A model generated the notes under the pieces. It was not told where the DNA came from. It did not search any database and saw only the letters and a list, made by a program, of their open reading frames with translations. This document shows positions 7,514 through 15,832 of a stretch of 49,858 nt of DNA, in pieces. Position numbers and translations under genes: made by a program. The first letter of the stretch is position 1. Every line of letters begins with the position of its first letter. The DNA is taken from positions 1 to 49,858 of the forward strand of contig NZ_LZLS01000204.1 in NCBI RefSeq assembly GCF_001673365.1. Reading direction: 5' to 3'. Source of the DNA: Mycobacterium asiaticum. GTDB taxonomy: Bacteria; Actinomycetota; Actinomycetes; Mycobacteriales; Mycobacteriaceae.

Positions 7514-8419
7514 CTACGCACTCACCAGGTCCGGGTGGAACTTCACGGCCATCCGGCGTAACCCGTCCTGCCAATCCACCGTGCTGCCACCGCCAACCAG
7601 TTCGTGTAACCGGGTGACGTCAACGGGGTTGCCGCGCAACGCCTGCGCGCTTTCGCTGAACACCGGCTCATGGCCGATCAGCTCGCCGAGGTAGGTGCAC
7701 CACTCCTGGATGCTGACGATCTGGTCGCCGGCCCAGTTCACCGTGGTAGCCGGAATCGATGCGGCCGCAAGTAGTTTCGGTATGGTGGCAATGATGTCGT
7801 CTTCGTGTATGGGGTTGTAGCGGGCGGGTTCCCCGGGCGGAACCGGGATCGGGATGCCGCCCAACACCATCTCCATGTGGTAGAACATCCACCCGCCGTT
7901 GTCCCCGTACGGAACATTCAGCCGCGCGATGGTAGTAGGCAGTCCCAGAACGCGCGCCGTTGACCGAACCACCGCTTCGCCGGCGATCTTAGAGATCGAG
8001 TAGGTGGGGAAAATGGGTTTGTGGTTGTCGCCCAGAGCTGCTCGCTCGGTGCGCAATTCGTCGTCGGGCGGGTCGTAGACCGCGGCCGACGAGCAGTGTA
8101 GGAACGCTTTGGCGCCGCGACAGTGCGCCATCAACAGGCCGACGGAGTCGGCGTTGGCCGCGAGATCCTTGTCCCACCGCCCGCTCTTGGCCACCGCCAG
8201 ATTCAGGACGTAGTCGAAGTCCGATGGCAGGGCGGTGAAGTCCCCGGTCGCCAGGTTGACCGTTTCGCAGCGCACACCCGCGCCTTCCAGGGCGGCTCGG
8301 GCGGCAGCGTCGGTGAATCGGGCAATGCCCCAGACTTCGTTTTCGGCCGCCAGGGCTTGGGCAATGGGCGTGGCGACTTGGCCGGTCGCCCCGGTGATCA
8401 GGATCTTGGAGTCGCGCAT
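7514..8419 (-). CDS. NAD-dependent epimerase/dehydratase (extended SDR)
   Basis: A 301-residue Rossmann-fold protein. ITGATGQVATPIA at the N-terminus is the TGxxGxxG dinucleotide motif; the catalytic Ser-Ser pair is in LHCSSAAVY and the YxxxK motif is YSISK. ARLNVPYGDNGG and the C-terminal half are typical of sugar-nucleotide epimerase-type proteins, although acyl or other substrates are equally possible. It converges with the SDR at 6756-7502 and is divergent from the sensor kinase. A TACCAT -10 lies 6 bases before the ATG. Confidence 0.78.
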   Translation of the reverse strand: MRDSKILITGATGQVATPIAQALAAENEVWGIARFTDAAARAALEGAGVRCETVNLATGDFTALPSDFDYVLNLAVAKSGRWDKDLAANADSVGLLMAHCRGAKAFLHCSSAAVYDPPDDELRTERAALGDNHKPIFPTYSISKIAGEAVVRSTARVLGLPTTIARLNVPYGDNGGWMFYHMEMVLGGIPIPVPPGEPARYNPIHEDDIIATIPKLLAAASIPATTVNWAGDQIVSIQEWCTYLGELIGHEPVFSESAQALRGNPVDVTRLHELVGGGSTVDWQDGLRRMAVKFHPDLVSA

Positions 8420-8425
8420 GCGCTG

Positions 8426-8431
8426 ATGGTA
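8426..8431 (-). promoter_or_regulatory. -10 hexamer for a leaderless epimerase transcript
   Basis: On the minus strand TACCAT is followed by 6 bases and the ATG at 8419. It is one half of the 83-base divergent control region shared with the sensor kinase. Confidence 0.5.
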
Positions 8432-8490
8432 TCGCCGGACCTGGCGCCTACCGCACCGCCAGTTTTGCGCATTCTGCTCATGCGCCGTGG

Positions 8491-8496
8491 TAGGGT
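8491..8496 (+). promoter_or_regulatory. -10 hexamer for a leaderless kinase transcript
   Basis: TAGGGT, 6 bases (CCCCAC), then ATG at 8503. No Shine-Dalgarno sequence is present. Confidence 0.55.
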
Positions 8497-8502
8497 CCCC
8501 AC

Positions 8503-10203
8503 ATGCCCACCAGGGGTCGCATCGACTTGCGGCTCGCCAGCCGGGTACTGCTGTTGCAGCTGGTGCTCGTCACCCTGACGCTGATTGTCGCCTTCGTACT
8601 GTTCGCCCAGTTCAATCGTCATCGGCTGGATCTCCAATACGGCATTCACGCAATGGATGTCGCTCGCGTGGTGGCCTCTTCGCCGACGGTGCTCACCAAC
8701 ATCGGACGCTACGACGCGACGGACTTGACGGCGAACCCCACGTTGGTCAACGAACTCGCTACCGGGCCGCTACAGACGGTCGCTTCCCGCGTCGAACAAC
8801 GCACCCACGTCTTGTTCGTCGTCATCACGAACACCCAGGGCATCAGGCTCGCGCATCCGCATCGAGACGAGTTGGGCCGCGAAGTCAGTACCGACCCTTC
8901 CCAGGCCTTGGCCGGGCACGAGCAGGTGGTCCACCAATCCGGCAGCCTCGGGCGGTCGATCGTCGCCAAAGTTCCAGTGGTGGAACCGGGTACGAATCGG
9001 GTGCTGGGCATGGTCAGCGTCGGCATCTCCACCAAGCAGTTCGATGAGCAGTTTTCCAAGAATTTGCGCGTGCTGGCGCCGCTGGGCGGTGCGGCGCTGT
9101 TGATCGGTGTCATCGGTTCGGTGGCGCTGGCCCGCCGGTGGCGAGGGCTGACGCTGGGACTGCGGCCGGCTGAGATGGCCGAGCTGGTCCGCACCCAGGC
9201 GGCGGTGCTGCACGGAATCGGCGAGGGAGTGCTGGCGGCCGACGAGACGGGTCGCATCACCTTCGTCAACGACGAAGCCTGCCGACTGCTTGAAATCGGC
9301 ACCGATCTGGGCCGCCATATCGACGAGATCGGTTTGACCCCACGTGTTCTCGACGTGTTCAGAGCATCCAAACAGGACGATACCGCCCCCACTCTGGCCA
9401 CGGTCGGTCAACGGATCGTCGTGGTCTCGGCACGCAAAGTCCAGCGCGACGGCCGCGAACTGGGCACCGTGTTGGTAGTGCGCGACCGCACCGACGTTGA
9501 GTCCCTGACCCGTCAACTGGACGCCGTGCAGGTGATGAGCACCGCGCTGCGGGCGCAACGCCACGAGTTTGCCAATCGTCTGCACCTGTTGAACGGGCTG
9601 TTGCACACCGGTCACCTCGAGGAAGGGCTGCAGTACCTTGAGGAACTGCTCGGCTCAGGCCCGCTCGGGTCGGCTTTGCCCGGACTCGATTCCATTCGTG
9701 ATACGCACCTCAAAGCATTCCTCGCGGCCAAGGCGGCCACTGCCCGGGAGGCCGGTGTGACGCTGAGGATCGGTGAAAACACCTGGGTCTCAGGCAGGCT
9801 CGAACTTCCGGTCGATGTCACGACCGTGGTGGGCAACCTGATCGACAACGCGATCGACGCCGCCCGCAGTGGCGAAAATGCCGCCAAAGAGGTGGAAGTC
9901 GAGCTGTTGCAAGAGGATTCGACGCTGCACATCACGGTCGCCGACAGCGGCGACGGTGTGGCGCCCGATTTCGCCGAGCACATGTTCACCGAGGGCACGT
10001 CGACCAAGTCGGACTCGGGAATTCCCGGCGGGCGCGGTATCGGGCTTGCCCTGTCCCGCCAGATCAGCCGCGCGCTCGGTGGGGACCTGCGACTGTCGAG
10101 CCCGGGTGATCCGGCGGCCCGGCAGGGATTGAGCGGCGCGGAGTTCATCGCACGACTGCCGGGCGTGATGAGCGAGGAGGAACAATGGGCGGACCAGAGT
10201 TGA
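8503..10203 (+). CDS. CitA/DcuS-family sensor histidine kinase
   Basis: A 566-residue membrane sensor that should detect a di- or tricarboxylate outside the cell and phosphorylate the next gene's product. In order: transmembrane helix at about 13-36; periplasmic CitA-type PAS/Cache domain (about 40-185), with VVITNTQGIRLAHPHRDELG carrying the Arg...His-Pro ligand-site pattern of this family; second helix at about 191-210; cytosolic PAS domain at about 230-335; H-box RAQRHEFANRLH with phosphoacceptor His354; N-box GNLIDNAID (445-452); G boxes DSGDGV (481-486) and GGRGIGLAL (509-517). The last 19 bases overlap the response-regulator gene. No carboxylate transporter lies next to it, which is unusual for the family. 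Confidence 0.88.
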   Translation: MPTRGRIDLRLASRVLLLQLVLVTLTLIVAFVLFAQFNRHRLDLQYGIHAMDVARVVASSPTVLTNIGRYDATDLTANPTLVNELATGPLQTVASRVEQRTHVLFVVITNTQGIRLAHPHRDELGREVSTDPSQALAGHEQVVHQSGSLGRSIVAKVPVVEPGTNRVLGMVSVGISTKQFDEQFSKNLRVLAPLGGAALLIGVIGSVALARRWRGLTLGLRPAEMAELVRTQAAVLHGIGEGVLAADETGRITFVNDEACRLLEIGTDLGRHIDEIGLTPRVLDVFRASKQDDTAPTLATVGQRIVVVSARKVQRDGRELGTVLVVRDRTDVESLTRQLDAVQVMSTALRAQRHEFANRLHLLNGLLHTGHLEEGLQYLEELLGSGPLGSALPGLDSIRDTHLKAFLAAKAATAREAGVTLRIGENTWVSGRLELPVDVTTVVGNLIDNAIDAARSGENAAKEVEVELLQEDSTLHITVADSGDGVAPDFAEHMFTEGTSTKSDSGIPGGRGIGLALSRQISRALGGDLRLSSPGDPAARQGLSGAEFIARLPGVMSEEEQWADQS

Positions 10204-10868
10204 CCGTGCTGGTGGTCGACGACGACTTTCGGGTCGCCAACATGCATGCCGGGATCGTCAACGCTTTGCCTGGTTTCGCCGTGGTCGCCACCGCCAACAC
10301 CCTTGCGGCTGCGCGCCAGGCGGACCCCGTCGATTTGGCACTGGTCGACGTCTACCTACCCGACGGCTCCGGCATCGACTTCGTGCGTGAACTCCGCGGA
10401 GACAGCATGGTATTGACGGCCGCCACCGAGGCCGAGACCATCCGCGCAGCCATGGCCGCCGGAGCGGTGAGCTATCTGGTCAAGCCGTTTGCGACAACCG
10501 AACTGGCGGCACGTCTTTCGGGTTACGCGCGTTACCGCAAAATCCTGTCCAGCCCGAACCTCGGCGCAAGCGACGTCGACGCCGCCCTGGACGCGCTGCG
10601 TCCCCGCGTCGTTGCGGCCGCGTCCCCCACCACGGTGGCATCCCCCACCAAAAAGCTTGTGCTGGAAGCGTTGCAGAAATCGGAGTCACCGATGTCAGCG
10701 GCGGAAGTCTCTGCGGCGATCGGCATTTCGCGGGCGACCGCGCAGCGGTATCTGGCGACTTTGTCCGCCACCGGTGAAGTCACCGTCGGACTGCGATACG
10801 GGACTACCGGCCGGCCCGAGCAGGAATTCGCCGCAACCGGTAACCGGGCGGCGCGGTCTTCGCGCTAG
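10185..10868 (+). CDS. CitB/DcuR-family response regulator
   Basis: A 227-residue regulator. The receiver domain (about 5-120) has the acidic pocket DDD at 12-14, phosphoacceptor Asp55 in LVDVYLPDGSG, Thr78 in LTAATE and Lys100 in LVKPF. The C-terminal DNA-binding part (about 150-225) has the winged-helix AAEVSAAIGISRATAQRYL and the LRYGTTGRPEQEF tail typical of DcuR/CitB regulators. Its start lies inside the end of the kinase gene, so the two are translationally coupled. Expected target is a carboxylate transporter or metabolic gene, but none is adjacent. Confidence 0.87.
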   Translation: MGGPELTVLVVDDDFRVANMHAGIVNALPGFAVVATANTLAAARQADPVDLALVDVYLPDGSGIDFVRELRGDSMVLTAATEAETIRAAMAAGAVSYLVKPFATTELAARLSGYARYRKILSSPNLGASDVDAALDALRPRVVAAASPTTVASPTKKLVLEALQKSESPMSAAEVSAAIGISRATAQRYLATLSATGEVTVGLRYGTTGRPEQEFAATGNRAARSSR

Positions 10869-10897
10869 ATCACTGGGATCTCAAACGGGTCAACACG

Positions 10898-12286
10898 TCA
10901 GGCGGCTTCGTCCAGCGGCCCCGGGTTTGACCAGTCGGTGCCGGCGTCGAGGCAGAACTCGCGCAGTGTGCTCAACAGGTCCTGTCGCAGAACGTCATTC
11001 GAATTGAGCCGATCCGGCTGATAGCCGAGGACAGAGATGAAGATGCGGCCGTTGACCCGTCCTGACGCCAGGGCCAGCCGTCCGCCGGTGGCTTGCATCA
11101 TCGTCGTGGTCACCCCGGGGAACAGTGACATCAACGCGAAGTGATTGGCCGCGCTGCCGTCGGCGCAAGCCACTGCCGGATCGATCACGCCCAGATTCGA
11201 CGCGACAACGGTGCTAGGGGTGCCGGCGGCAATGCCGACAAGGCGCTTGACCAGTGCCTTGGGCAGCAGTGGAACCAGCGGCATCAGCGCCCATCGTTCG
11301 TTGGTCGCCGCATCCTGACCGGTGGAGTGGCGGATCAACGCCTGCTTGATGATCGCGCGGATTTCGCGCAGGTCGGTGGTCGTGGGTACCCGCTGTAGGA
11401 AGACATCCGCGTTGCTCACCGCGTTGGCCCGGGTGTCGCCCGGTACGCGCTCGTTGACCGGCATCGCCAACGTGAGTGAGCCGTCGGCGGCGACTCGCCC
11501 CACGCGCTGGGCCAGGCGAGCCGCCACCGCTGCGAACAACGCGTTGCTGGTTCCCCCGGTCGTCCGCGCGCGGGCATCCCACGCGTCGCCGTCCAGGAAC
11601 ACCGTCGTCATCGGCAGTACGACGGGTATGTCTGGACCGGCCTTCGGTGTCGGCGCGGTGGTGGCACGCTCACGCCAGGCGAGGCGGGCTGCCGCGGCGA
11701 CCGCGCGCCCGACCCTGGGGGCGTCCCGCATGGTCTGCCGAATGTCCTCGCGAAGCACCCGGGAGCGCCGGCGCGATCCGGCCGCGGGCCAGCCAATCAC
11801 GTCGCGGCGAGTAGCGGCGTCCGCCAGCGCTTCGCACAGCCCGAGACCGTCAGCCAGGCAATGTGACAGCACCAGGCTCACCCCGGCCCCGCCGTCGCTG
11901 AACGGGAGGACCGCGAGGTGCCATGGCGGCCCATACTCCGCGTCCAGCGGTGTGTTGGCCTGCTCGATCAGCCAGGCGTCGAACTCAGCGCGCGGCCGCG
12001 CCGACTGTGCGATCTCGAGATCGGAGAAGCGCTCGGGAGATACCCAGCGATGACGGCCGAAAGGCAGCGGTGAGGTTTGGATGCTGCGGCGCAGCCGGCC
12101 CAGCCGCAGGTGGTGGTGGAATCGGCGCAGGCCGTCGAGGTTGAGGGCTTTGTCGTACACCCAGGCGCATTGCAGCAACCCGGTGGCTCCGGTAGCGCGC
12201 TCACCGAGAAACATTGCCTGATCGGCAAGATCGATCACATTATTCGGCACCGACTGCCATTGATTGGCGCTATTCAACTCGACCAT
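10898..12286 (-). CDS. Condensation-fold acyltransferase (PapA/WS-DGAT-like)
   Basis: A 462-residue protein of the chloramphenicol-acetyltransferase/condensation superfamily. The active-site motif HxxxDG is present as HCLADG (142-147), placing His142 as the base. The middle region TGGTSNALFAAVAARLA and the later ASNLGVIDP match the floor-loop and latch regions of WS/DGAT and PapA proteins. Acceptor and donor are unknown; acyl-CoA and an alcohol or glycolipid are plausible. The start at 12286 (AAGAGA just upstream) is preferred over an ATG at 12418, which would overlap the PE gene. It follows the PE35-like gene by 31 bases, so the two probably form an operon. Confidence 0.72.
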   Translation of the reverse strand: MVELNSANQWQSVPNNVIDLADQAMFLGERATGATGLLQCAWVYDKALNLDGLRRFHHHLRLGRLRRSIQTSPLPFGRHRWVSPERFSDLEIAQSARPRAEFDAWLIEQANTPLDAEYGPPWHLAVLPFSDGGAGVSLVLSHCLADGLGLCEALADAATRRDVIGWPAAGSRRRSRVLREDIRQTMRDAPRVGRAVAAAARLAWRERATTAPTPKAGPDIPVVLPMTTVFLDGDAWDARARTTGGTSNALFAAVAARLAQRVGRVAADGSLTLAMPVNERVPGDTRANAVSNADVFLQRVPTTTDLREIRAIIKQALIRHSTGQDAATNERWALMPLVPLLPKALVKRLVGIAAGTPSTVVASNLGVIDPAVACADGSAANHFALMSLFPGVTTTMMQATGGRLALASGRVNGRIFISVLGYQPDRLNSNDVLRQDLLSTLREFCLDAGTDWSNPGPLDEAA

Positions 12287-12317
12287 TTCTATATCTCTTT
12301 TCGAGGATCGATCGTGA

Positions 12318-12644
12318 TTACCACCGGCTGGCGGCCGTGACCGCGTTGAACACCAGAGATTTGGCGGCCGTCTGGTCGACATCGGTGTAGGTCTGCGCGA
12401 TCTGGGTGAACGCGGCACCCGCGCGCATCAGCTCTTCCTGGGCAGCTCGGTTCAGGTCCAGCAGTGCTGCCGCTTCCTGGTGAAAAGCCGCTGCAGCCTG
12501 CAGCGATACCTCGTCCGCGCCGGCCGGAATCAAGCCGGTTATCGAGGTCTGCGCGTGGTCCCCGGCGGCCAGGCTGCTGGTGCCGATCTCGATAACCTGT
12601 GCACCGATGTCGCCGACGATCGGGTGAAATGTCATGGATTGCAT
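12318..12644 (-). CDS. PE35-like PE-family protein
   Basis: A 108-residue protein that is essentially a bare PE domain, matching PE35 of the ESX-1 locus in length and layout: short N-terminus with HPIVGDIGAQV, the central TGLIPAGADEVS, then AAQEELMRAG and the C-terminal type VII secretion signal YTDVD (Tyr86 to Asp90, YxxxD). PE proteins normally form a helical hairpin that pairs with a PPE protein and is exported by an ESX system; no PPE or Esx gene is in this window. GAGGAG lies 7 bases before the ATG. It is divergent from a second PE35-like gene and upstream of an acyltransferase. Confidence 0.82.
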   Translation of the reverse strand: MQSMTFHPIVGDIGAQVIEIGTSSLAAGDHAQTSITGLIPAGADEVSLQAAAAFHQEAAALLDLNRAAQEELMRAGAAFTQIAQTYTDVDQTAAKSLVFNAVTAASRW

Positions 12645-13009
12645 TTTCGTACTCCTCTACGTGCAGTGCCGAATTTCCCCCGCAGTGCGAAAACCGGCTG
12701 ACACTGCCTGTCACGAAAAGCTTCCGGCTATTCCGATCGCCGTTCGTGTCGCAAATTGCGATATTTGCTGAGATCGAACCTATGCCGCTGCCGGCGTGGT
12801 GTCGCGCTTGTGGGCGATAGACGGAGTAAGTGACGATTGCGAGGTTTTGCGCATTGTGCTCACCGGCTAGGTGGCTTCGATGTTCAAATGGCAAAAAGGT
12901 GCCTCGGGACCCTGGTTGGAGACCTTAGAATTAGAGCGTTGTAGAGCACGGTTGGACCGCGGCGGTTGCGGCGGTAGTCGCGCACGAAACACACAGGAGC
13001 AGCACGCAG
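12645..13009. promoter_or_regulatory. Divergent control region between the two PE genes
   Basis: A 365-base gene-free stretch, less GC-rich than its neighbours. It contains the perfect palindrome TCGCAAATTGCGA at 12749-12761 and several further TTGCG words near 12835-12860, suggesting a shared regulator site. No promoter can be assigned with confidence; TTAGAATTAG near 12927-12936 is a possible rightward -10 area. No open frame here looks like a real gene. Confidence 0.45.
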
Positions 13010-13645
13010 ATGGCAATGGATTCCATGTCCCACGATCCGGCCGCTGGCGACATCGGTTCGCAGTTGGTCGACATCGCCAGTCAGGGCATCAGCTCCGGCT
13101 CGACCGCGGCCATGTCCGTTATGAGCGGGTTGATACCAGCCGGGGGCGAAGAGGTGTCGATGCAGGCGGTAATGGCTTTCGCCCAAGAGGCCGCCACAAT
13201 GCTGGCTTCCAACACCGCAGCTCAAGAAGAGCTGATGCGGGCCGGTACTGCGTTGACCGACATCGCCCGCATGTATGGCGACTCCGACGAGACCGCAGCC
13301 GGTGCGTTGGCATTCAGTTCCTCGCCGATGTCCAGGCTGGGAGGCGCGGCTGGATCAAGTGGTGTCGGCGGATTAGGTGCTGCCGGCGTGCAGAGCCCGC
13401 TCGGCGCCGCGGCCACCAACCCGCTGGTGGCCGGAGCGACCCAAGTGGCGTCATCGCCGATCACATCGGCGGCCGCTAGCGCCGGACAGTCGGCGATGAG
13501 CGGCGGGGCTCCGCTGGGCAGCGGCATGGGTGCGGGCACGTCGGCCGCCGGCAGCTCCAAGCCGAGTTTGGCCTCTTCCATGGCGCAGGACGGCGACGAC
13601 AGCCAGCGCGAAGACCAGGACGAGCCTGCCGAGCGCATGCTCTGA
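13010..13645 (+). CDS. PE35-like PE protein with low-complexity acidic tail
   Basis: A 211-residue protein. Residues 1-105 are a PE domain close to PE35: MSHDPAAGDIGSQ, SGLIPAGGEEVS, AAQEELMRAG and the secretion signal YGDSD (Tyr89 to Asp93). Residues 106-190 are a Gly/Ala/Ser-rich linker and the end is strongly charged (DGDDSQREDQDEPAERML). This tail is not the PGRS type and has no lipase or other domain. AGGAG lies 10 bases before the ATG. The protein is likely exported by a type VII system and would need a PPE partner encoded elsewhere. It shares the AAQEELMRAG block with its divergent neighbour, pointing to local duplication. Confidence 0.82.
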   Translation: MAMDSMSHDPAAGDIGSQLVDIASQGISSGSTAAMSVMSGLIPAGGEEVSMQAVMAFAQEAATMLASNTAAQEELMRAGTALTDIARMYGDSDETAAGALAFSSSPMSRLGGAAGSSGVGGLGAAGVQSPLGAAATNPLVAGATQVASSPITSAAASAGQSAMSGGAPLGSGMGAGTSAAGSSKPSLASSMAQDGDDSQREDQDEPAERML

Positions 13646-13742
13646 CGATCGTGCTCGCCACGGGGTTGGCTAGTGATGGCCCGAAGACCCCGGATGATCT
13701 CCTACGCTAACGACTAACATTCGACAGCGAAGGAGCGGCGTT

Positions 13743-14015
13743 GTGACCGATGAGCCTGACATGGCCACCATCCTGCGGCAGATGAAGGTCCCCGAGCGGA
13801 TGAAGGGCAGTCAGGCGCTGCGGGATTTCCTGCTCATCTACGTCGACGACGAGGAGTCGATCGCGGCCAACCCGGATCGGCTCAAACAGTTGAACGGCTT
13901 GATGATCCTGTCGCAGTTGGAGGTCATCAACGCGCTGGGCGCGCTAGAAGAGAATGCCGTCAACCAGTATCGCGCCGCGGTCGAGCGGCGAGGTCGCAAG
14001 CGCCGGTGGTTCTGA
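13743..14015 (+). CDS. Conserved-looking small helical protein of unknown function
   Basis: A 90-residue mostly helical protein, not recognised. It has a charged N-terminus (TDEPDMATILRQMKVPERM), a central helix DFLLIYVDDEESIAANPDRL and a basic C-terminus RRGRKRRWF. The GTG start has AAGGAG 7 bases upstream. Its last 10 bases overlap the start of the NYN-domain gene, so the two are translationally coupled and may act together, perhaps on RNA given the partner. No signal peptide or membrane segment. Confidence 0.72.
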   Translation: MTDEPDMATILRQMKVPERMKGSQALRDFLLIYVDDEESIAANPDRLKQLNGLMILSQLEVINALGALEENAVNQYRAAVERRGRKRRWF

Positions 14016-14419
14016 CGCGCTGGATCGTCGACGGCATGAACGTTATCGGCAGCCGCCCGGACGGCTGGTGGAAGGACCGCGGGCGAGCAATGGCTGCGCT
14101 TGTGGAACGGCTTGACGGGTGGGCCGCAGGACGCGGCGAACCCGTCACGGTGGTATTCGAGCATCCGCCCAAGACGCCGATCAGCGCGTCGGTGATCGAG
14201 GTGGCATACGCACCCCGGGCGGCAGCGAACTCGGCGGACGACGAAATCGTCCGACTGGTGCGGGCCGATCCGCAGCCAGCTGAAATTTGTGTCGTGACTT
14301 CGGATAAGACGCTCACCGAGCGGGTGCGCGGACTGAGCGCTTCGGTGCGCCGCGCCGAAGGTTTCCGCGACCTGGTGGATCCGCGTGCACCCAAATCGCA
14401 AGGGCAGCATGTCGATTGA
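14006..14419 (+). CDS. NYN/YacP-like PIN-fold ribonuclease domain protein
   Basis: A 137-residue protein with the NYN (YacP-like) signature WIVDGMNVIGSRPDGWWKDR at 6-25, where the Asp of VDGMN is the first metal ligand. Further acidic residues are in FEHPPK, NSADDEIVR (about 75-83) and VVTSDKTLTERVR, matching the metal-binding cluster of PIN/NYN nucleases. It is expected to be a cytosolic endoribonuclease. The GTG start overlaps the previous gene; the stop overlaps the nitronate monooxygenase start by 11 bases, so three genes form a tightly coupled unit. Confidence 0.8.
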   Translation: MVLTRWIVDGMNVIGSRPDGWWKDRGRAMAALVERLDGWAAGRGEPVTVVFEHPPKTPISASVIEVAYAPRAAANSADDEIVRLVRADPQPAEICVVTSDKTLTERVRGLSASVRRAEGFRDLVDPRAPKSQGQHVD

Positions 14420-15572
14420 GCCGAGCGCGGTGAACCGGGTGTGCGCGATGGCGGGCATCGACATCCCGATCATCCAGGCGCCGATGACCTACATCGCCGG
14501 CGCGCAACTGGCCGCGGCGGTATCCAACGCCGGGGCGCTCGGCGTCATCGAGACCACCTCCGAGCAGGGTCGCGCAGATGTGCGCTGGGTGCGTGATCTC
14601 ACCGACCGGCGCGTGGGTGCCAACATCGCGTTGTTGTTCAACCGCGATCCGGCGGTGGTGGACCTGTTGGCTGACAACGACATTCGTTTCGTAACCACTT
14701 CTGCCGGCGACCCGTCCCTATTCACCGCCCGGCTGCACGACGTGGGGATCACGGTGTTCCACGTGGTCGGCACGCTGGCTGCGGCAAAGAAGGCGGTAGA
14801 CGCGGGCGTCGACGGCCTGGTGGTCGAAGGCGTCGAAGGCGGCGGGTTCAAGAACCGGTTCGGAGCTTCGACCATGGTGCTGTTGCCGTTGGTGGCGGCG
14901 CACGTCGAAGTGCCGATCGTGGCGGCGGGCGGCATTTGTGACGCCCGATCGATGGCTGCTGCGTTGGTGCTCGGCGCCGATGGCGTGCAGATGGGCACAC
15001 GGCTGCTCGCCTCGGCGGACTCCCCCGTACATGGCAACCTCAAGGAAGCCGTGGTTCGGGCCGACGAGACAGGTACCGTGCTACTCCCCCTGGACGGTCG
15101 ACGGATGATGCGAGTCATTCGGACACCGGCCGCTGAGAAGCTGGATGCTGCAGCCTCTTTCGAGGCTGGCGGAGCCGCATTGCAGCGCGTGCAACGCCTC
15201 TACTTCGACGGCGACATGGACGCCAGTGTCGCCAACACCGGTCAGGTTGCCGGCCGGATCGAGGACCTTCCGCCGGCTGCCGAGATCATCGAGCGCATGT
15301 GGAGCGGATGCCGGGAGGTGCTGGCGGGTAGTCACTGCGAACCTCAGATCGGATCGAATTGCGAGATCAGCCAGCGCCCGTCGATCTTGTCCAGTGTGAG
15401 CCGAACGTTGGACGCGGTACTCCTCGGAGCTTCCTGGCCGACGACGATGGTCTGGCTCACAAACAGCAGCACGACGGCGTGCGTAGCGGTCGCGGACACC
15501 GAAGCCGCGCCCGGGACCGTGGCCACGGCCGAAATCTGCTTCTGCTTGGCACCGGGTATCACCACGTCGTGA
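14409..15572 (+). CDS. Nitronate monooxygenase (FMN-dependent), with abnormal C-terminal read-through
   Basis: A 387-residue TIM-barrel flavoenzyme expected to oxidise nitronates, or a related enoyl-type substrate. IPIIQAPMTYIAGAQLA is the N-terminal FMN-site strand; VEGVEGGGFKNRF and VAAGGICDARSMAAALVLGA are phosphate-binding regions. The ATG at 14409 is preferred over an in-frame ATG at 14385. Family-like sequence ends near residue 312 (EIIERMWSGCREVLAG). The remaining 75 residues are antisense to the Mce-associated gene that ends at 15344 and look non-native. A TAG lies just out of frame at that point (15329-15331), so the original stop may have been lost by a small indel. Confidence 0.75.
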   Translation: MSIEPSAVNRVCAMAGIDIPIIQAPMTYIAGAQLAAAVSNAGALGVIETTSEQGRADVRWVRDLTDRRVGANIALLFNRDPAVVDLLADNDIRFVTTSAGDPSLFTARLHDVGITVFHVVGTLAAAKKAVDAGVDGLVVEGVEGGGFKNRFGASTMVLLPLVAAHVEVPIVAAGGICDARSMAAALVLGADGVQMGTRLLASADSPVHGNLKEAVVRADETGTVLLPLDGRRMMRVIRTPAAEKLDAAASFEAGGAALQRVQRLYFDGDMDASVANTGQVAGRIEDLPPAAEIIERMWSGCREVLAGSHCEPQIGSNCEISQRPSILSSVSRTLDAVLLGASWPTTMVWLTNSSTTACVAVADTEAAPGTVATAEICFCLAPGITTS

Positions 15573-15832
15573 ACCAATTGGGTGTAGGTGCTGAGGAACG
15601 ACCCGCTCAACCGGGTACGTGCGGCATCCAAATCCCTTGCCACCGTGCCAGGTTGGTAGGACAGCAGCGCGATCGTGCCGTCGGTGGCCGCCCGCACGGA
15701 TTCGGTGCGAGCCTGCGTCGCCTCCCGGATGGAGCTGTCCTGCCACTTCAGCCAGCCGGCGCCGGCCGCAATCGCCAACGCCAGCGCCGGCAGCAAGCCG
15801 TGGCCGAACACCCGTGACCAACGGATACTCAT
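15344..15832 (-). CDS. Mce-associated membrane protein (Rv1973-like)
   Basis: A 162-residue protein with an N-terminal transmembrane anchor (about 10-26, LLPALALAIAAGAGW) and an extracytoplasmic domain with the Mce-associated pattern: a helical stretch ending in SYQPGTVARDLDAARTRLSG, then strands to the typical ending DGRWLISQFDPI. Such proteins stabilise or adapt Mce transporters in mycobacteria. The start at 15832 overlaps the previous stop (ATGA), and an ATG at 15901 would lie inside that gene. It is the last gene of the mce3 operon, and its 3' end is overlapped on the other strand by the monooxygenase frame. Confidence 0.85.
   Translation of the reverse strand: MSIRWSRVFGHGLLPALALAIAAGAGWLKWQDSSIREATQARTESVRAATDGTIALLSYQPGTVARDLDAARTRLSGSFLSTYTQLVHDVVIPGAKQKQISAVATVPGAASVSATATHAVVLLFVSQTIVVGQEAPRSTASNVRLTLDKIDGRWLISQFDPI

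Noticed and set aside
12318..13645. Whether the PE genes mark an ESX (type VII) secretion cluster
   Set aside because: No Esx, PPE, EccA-E, MycP or EspG-like gene is present in the window.
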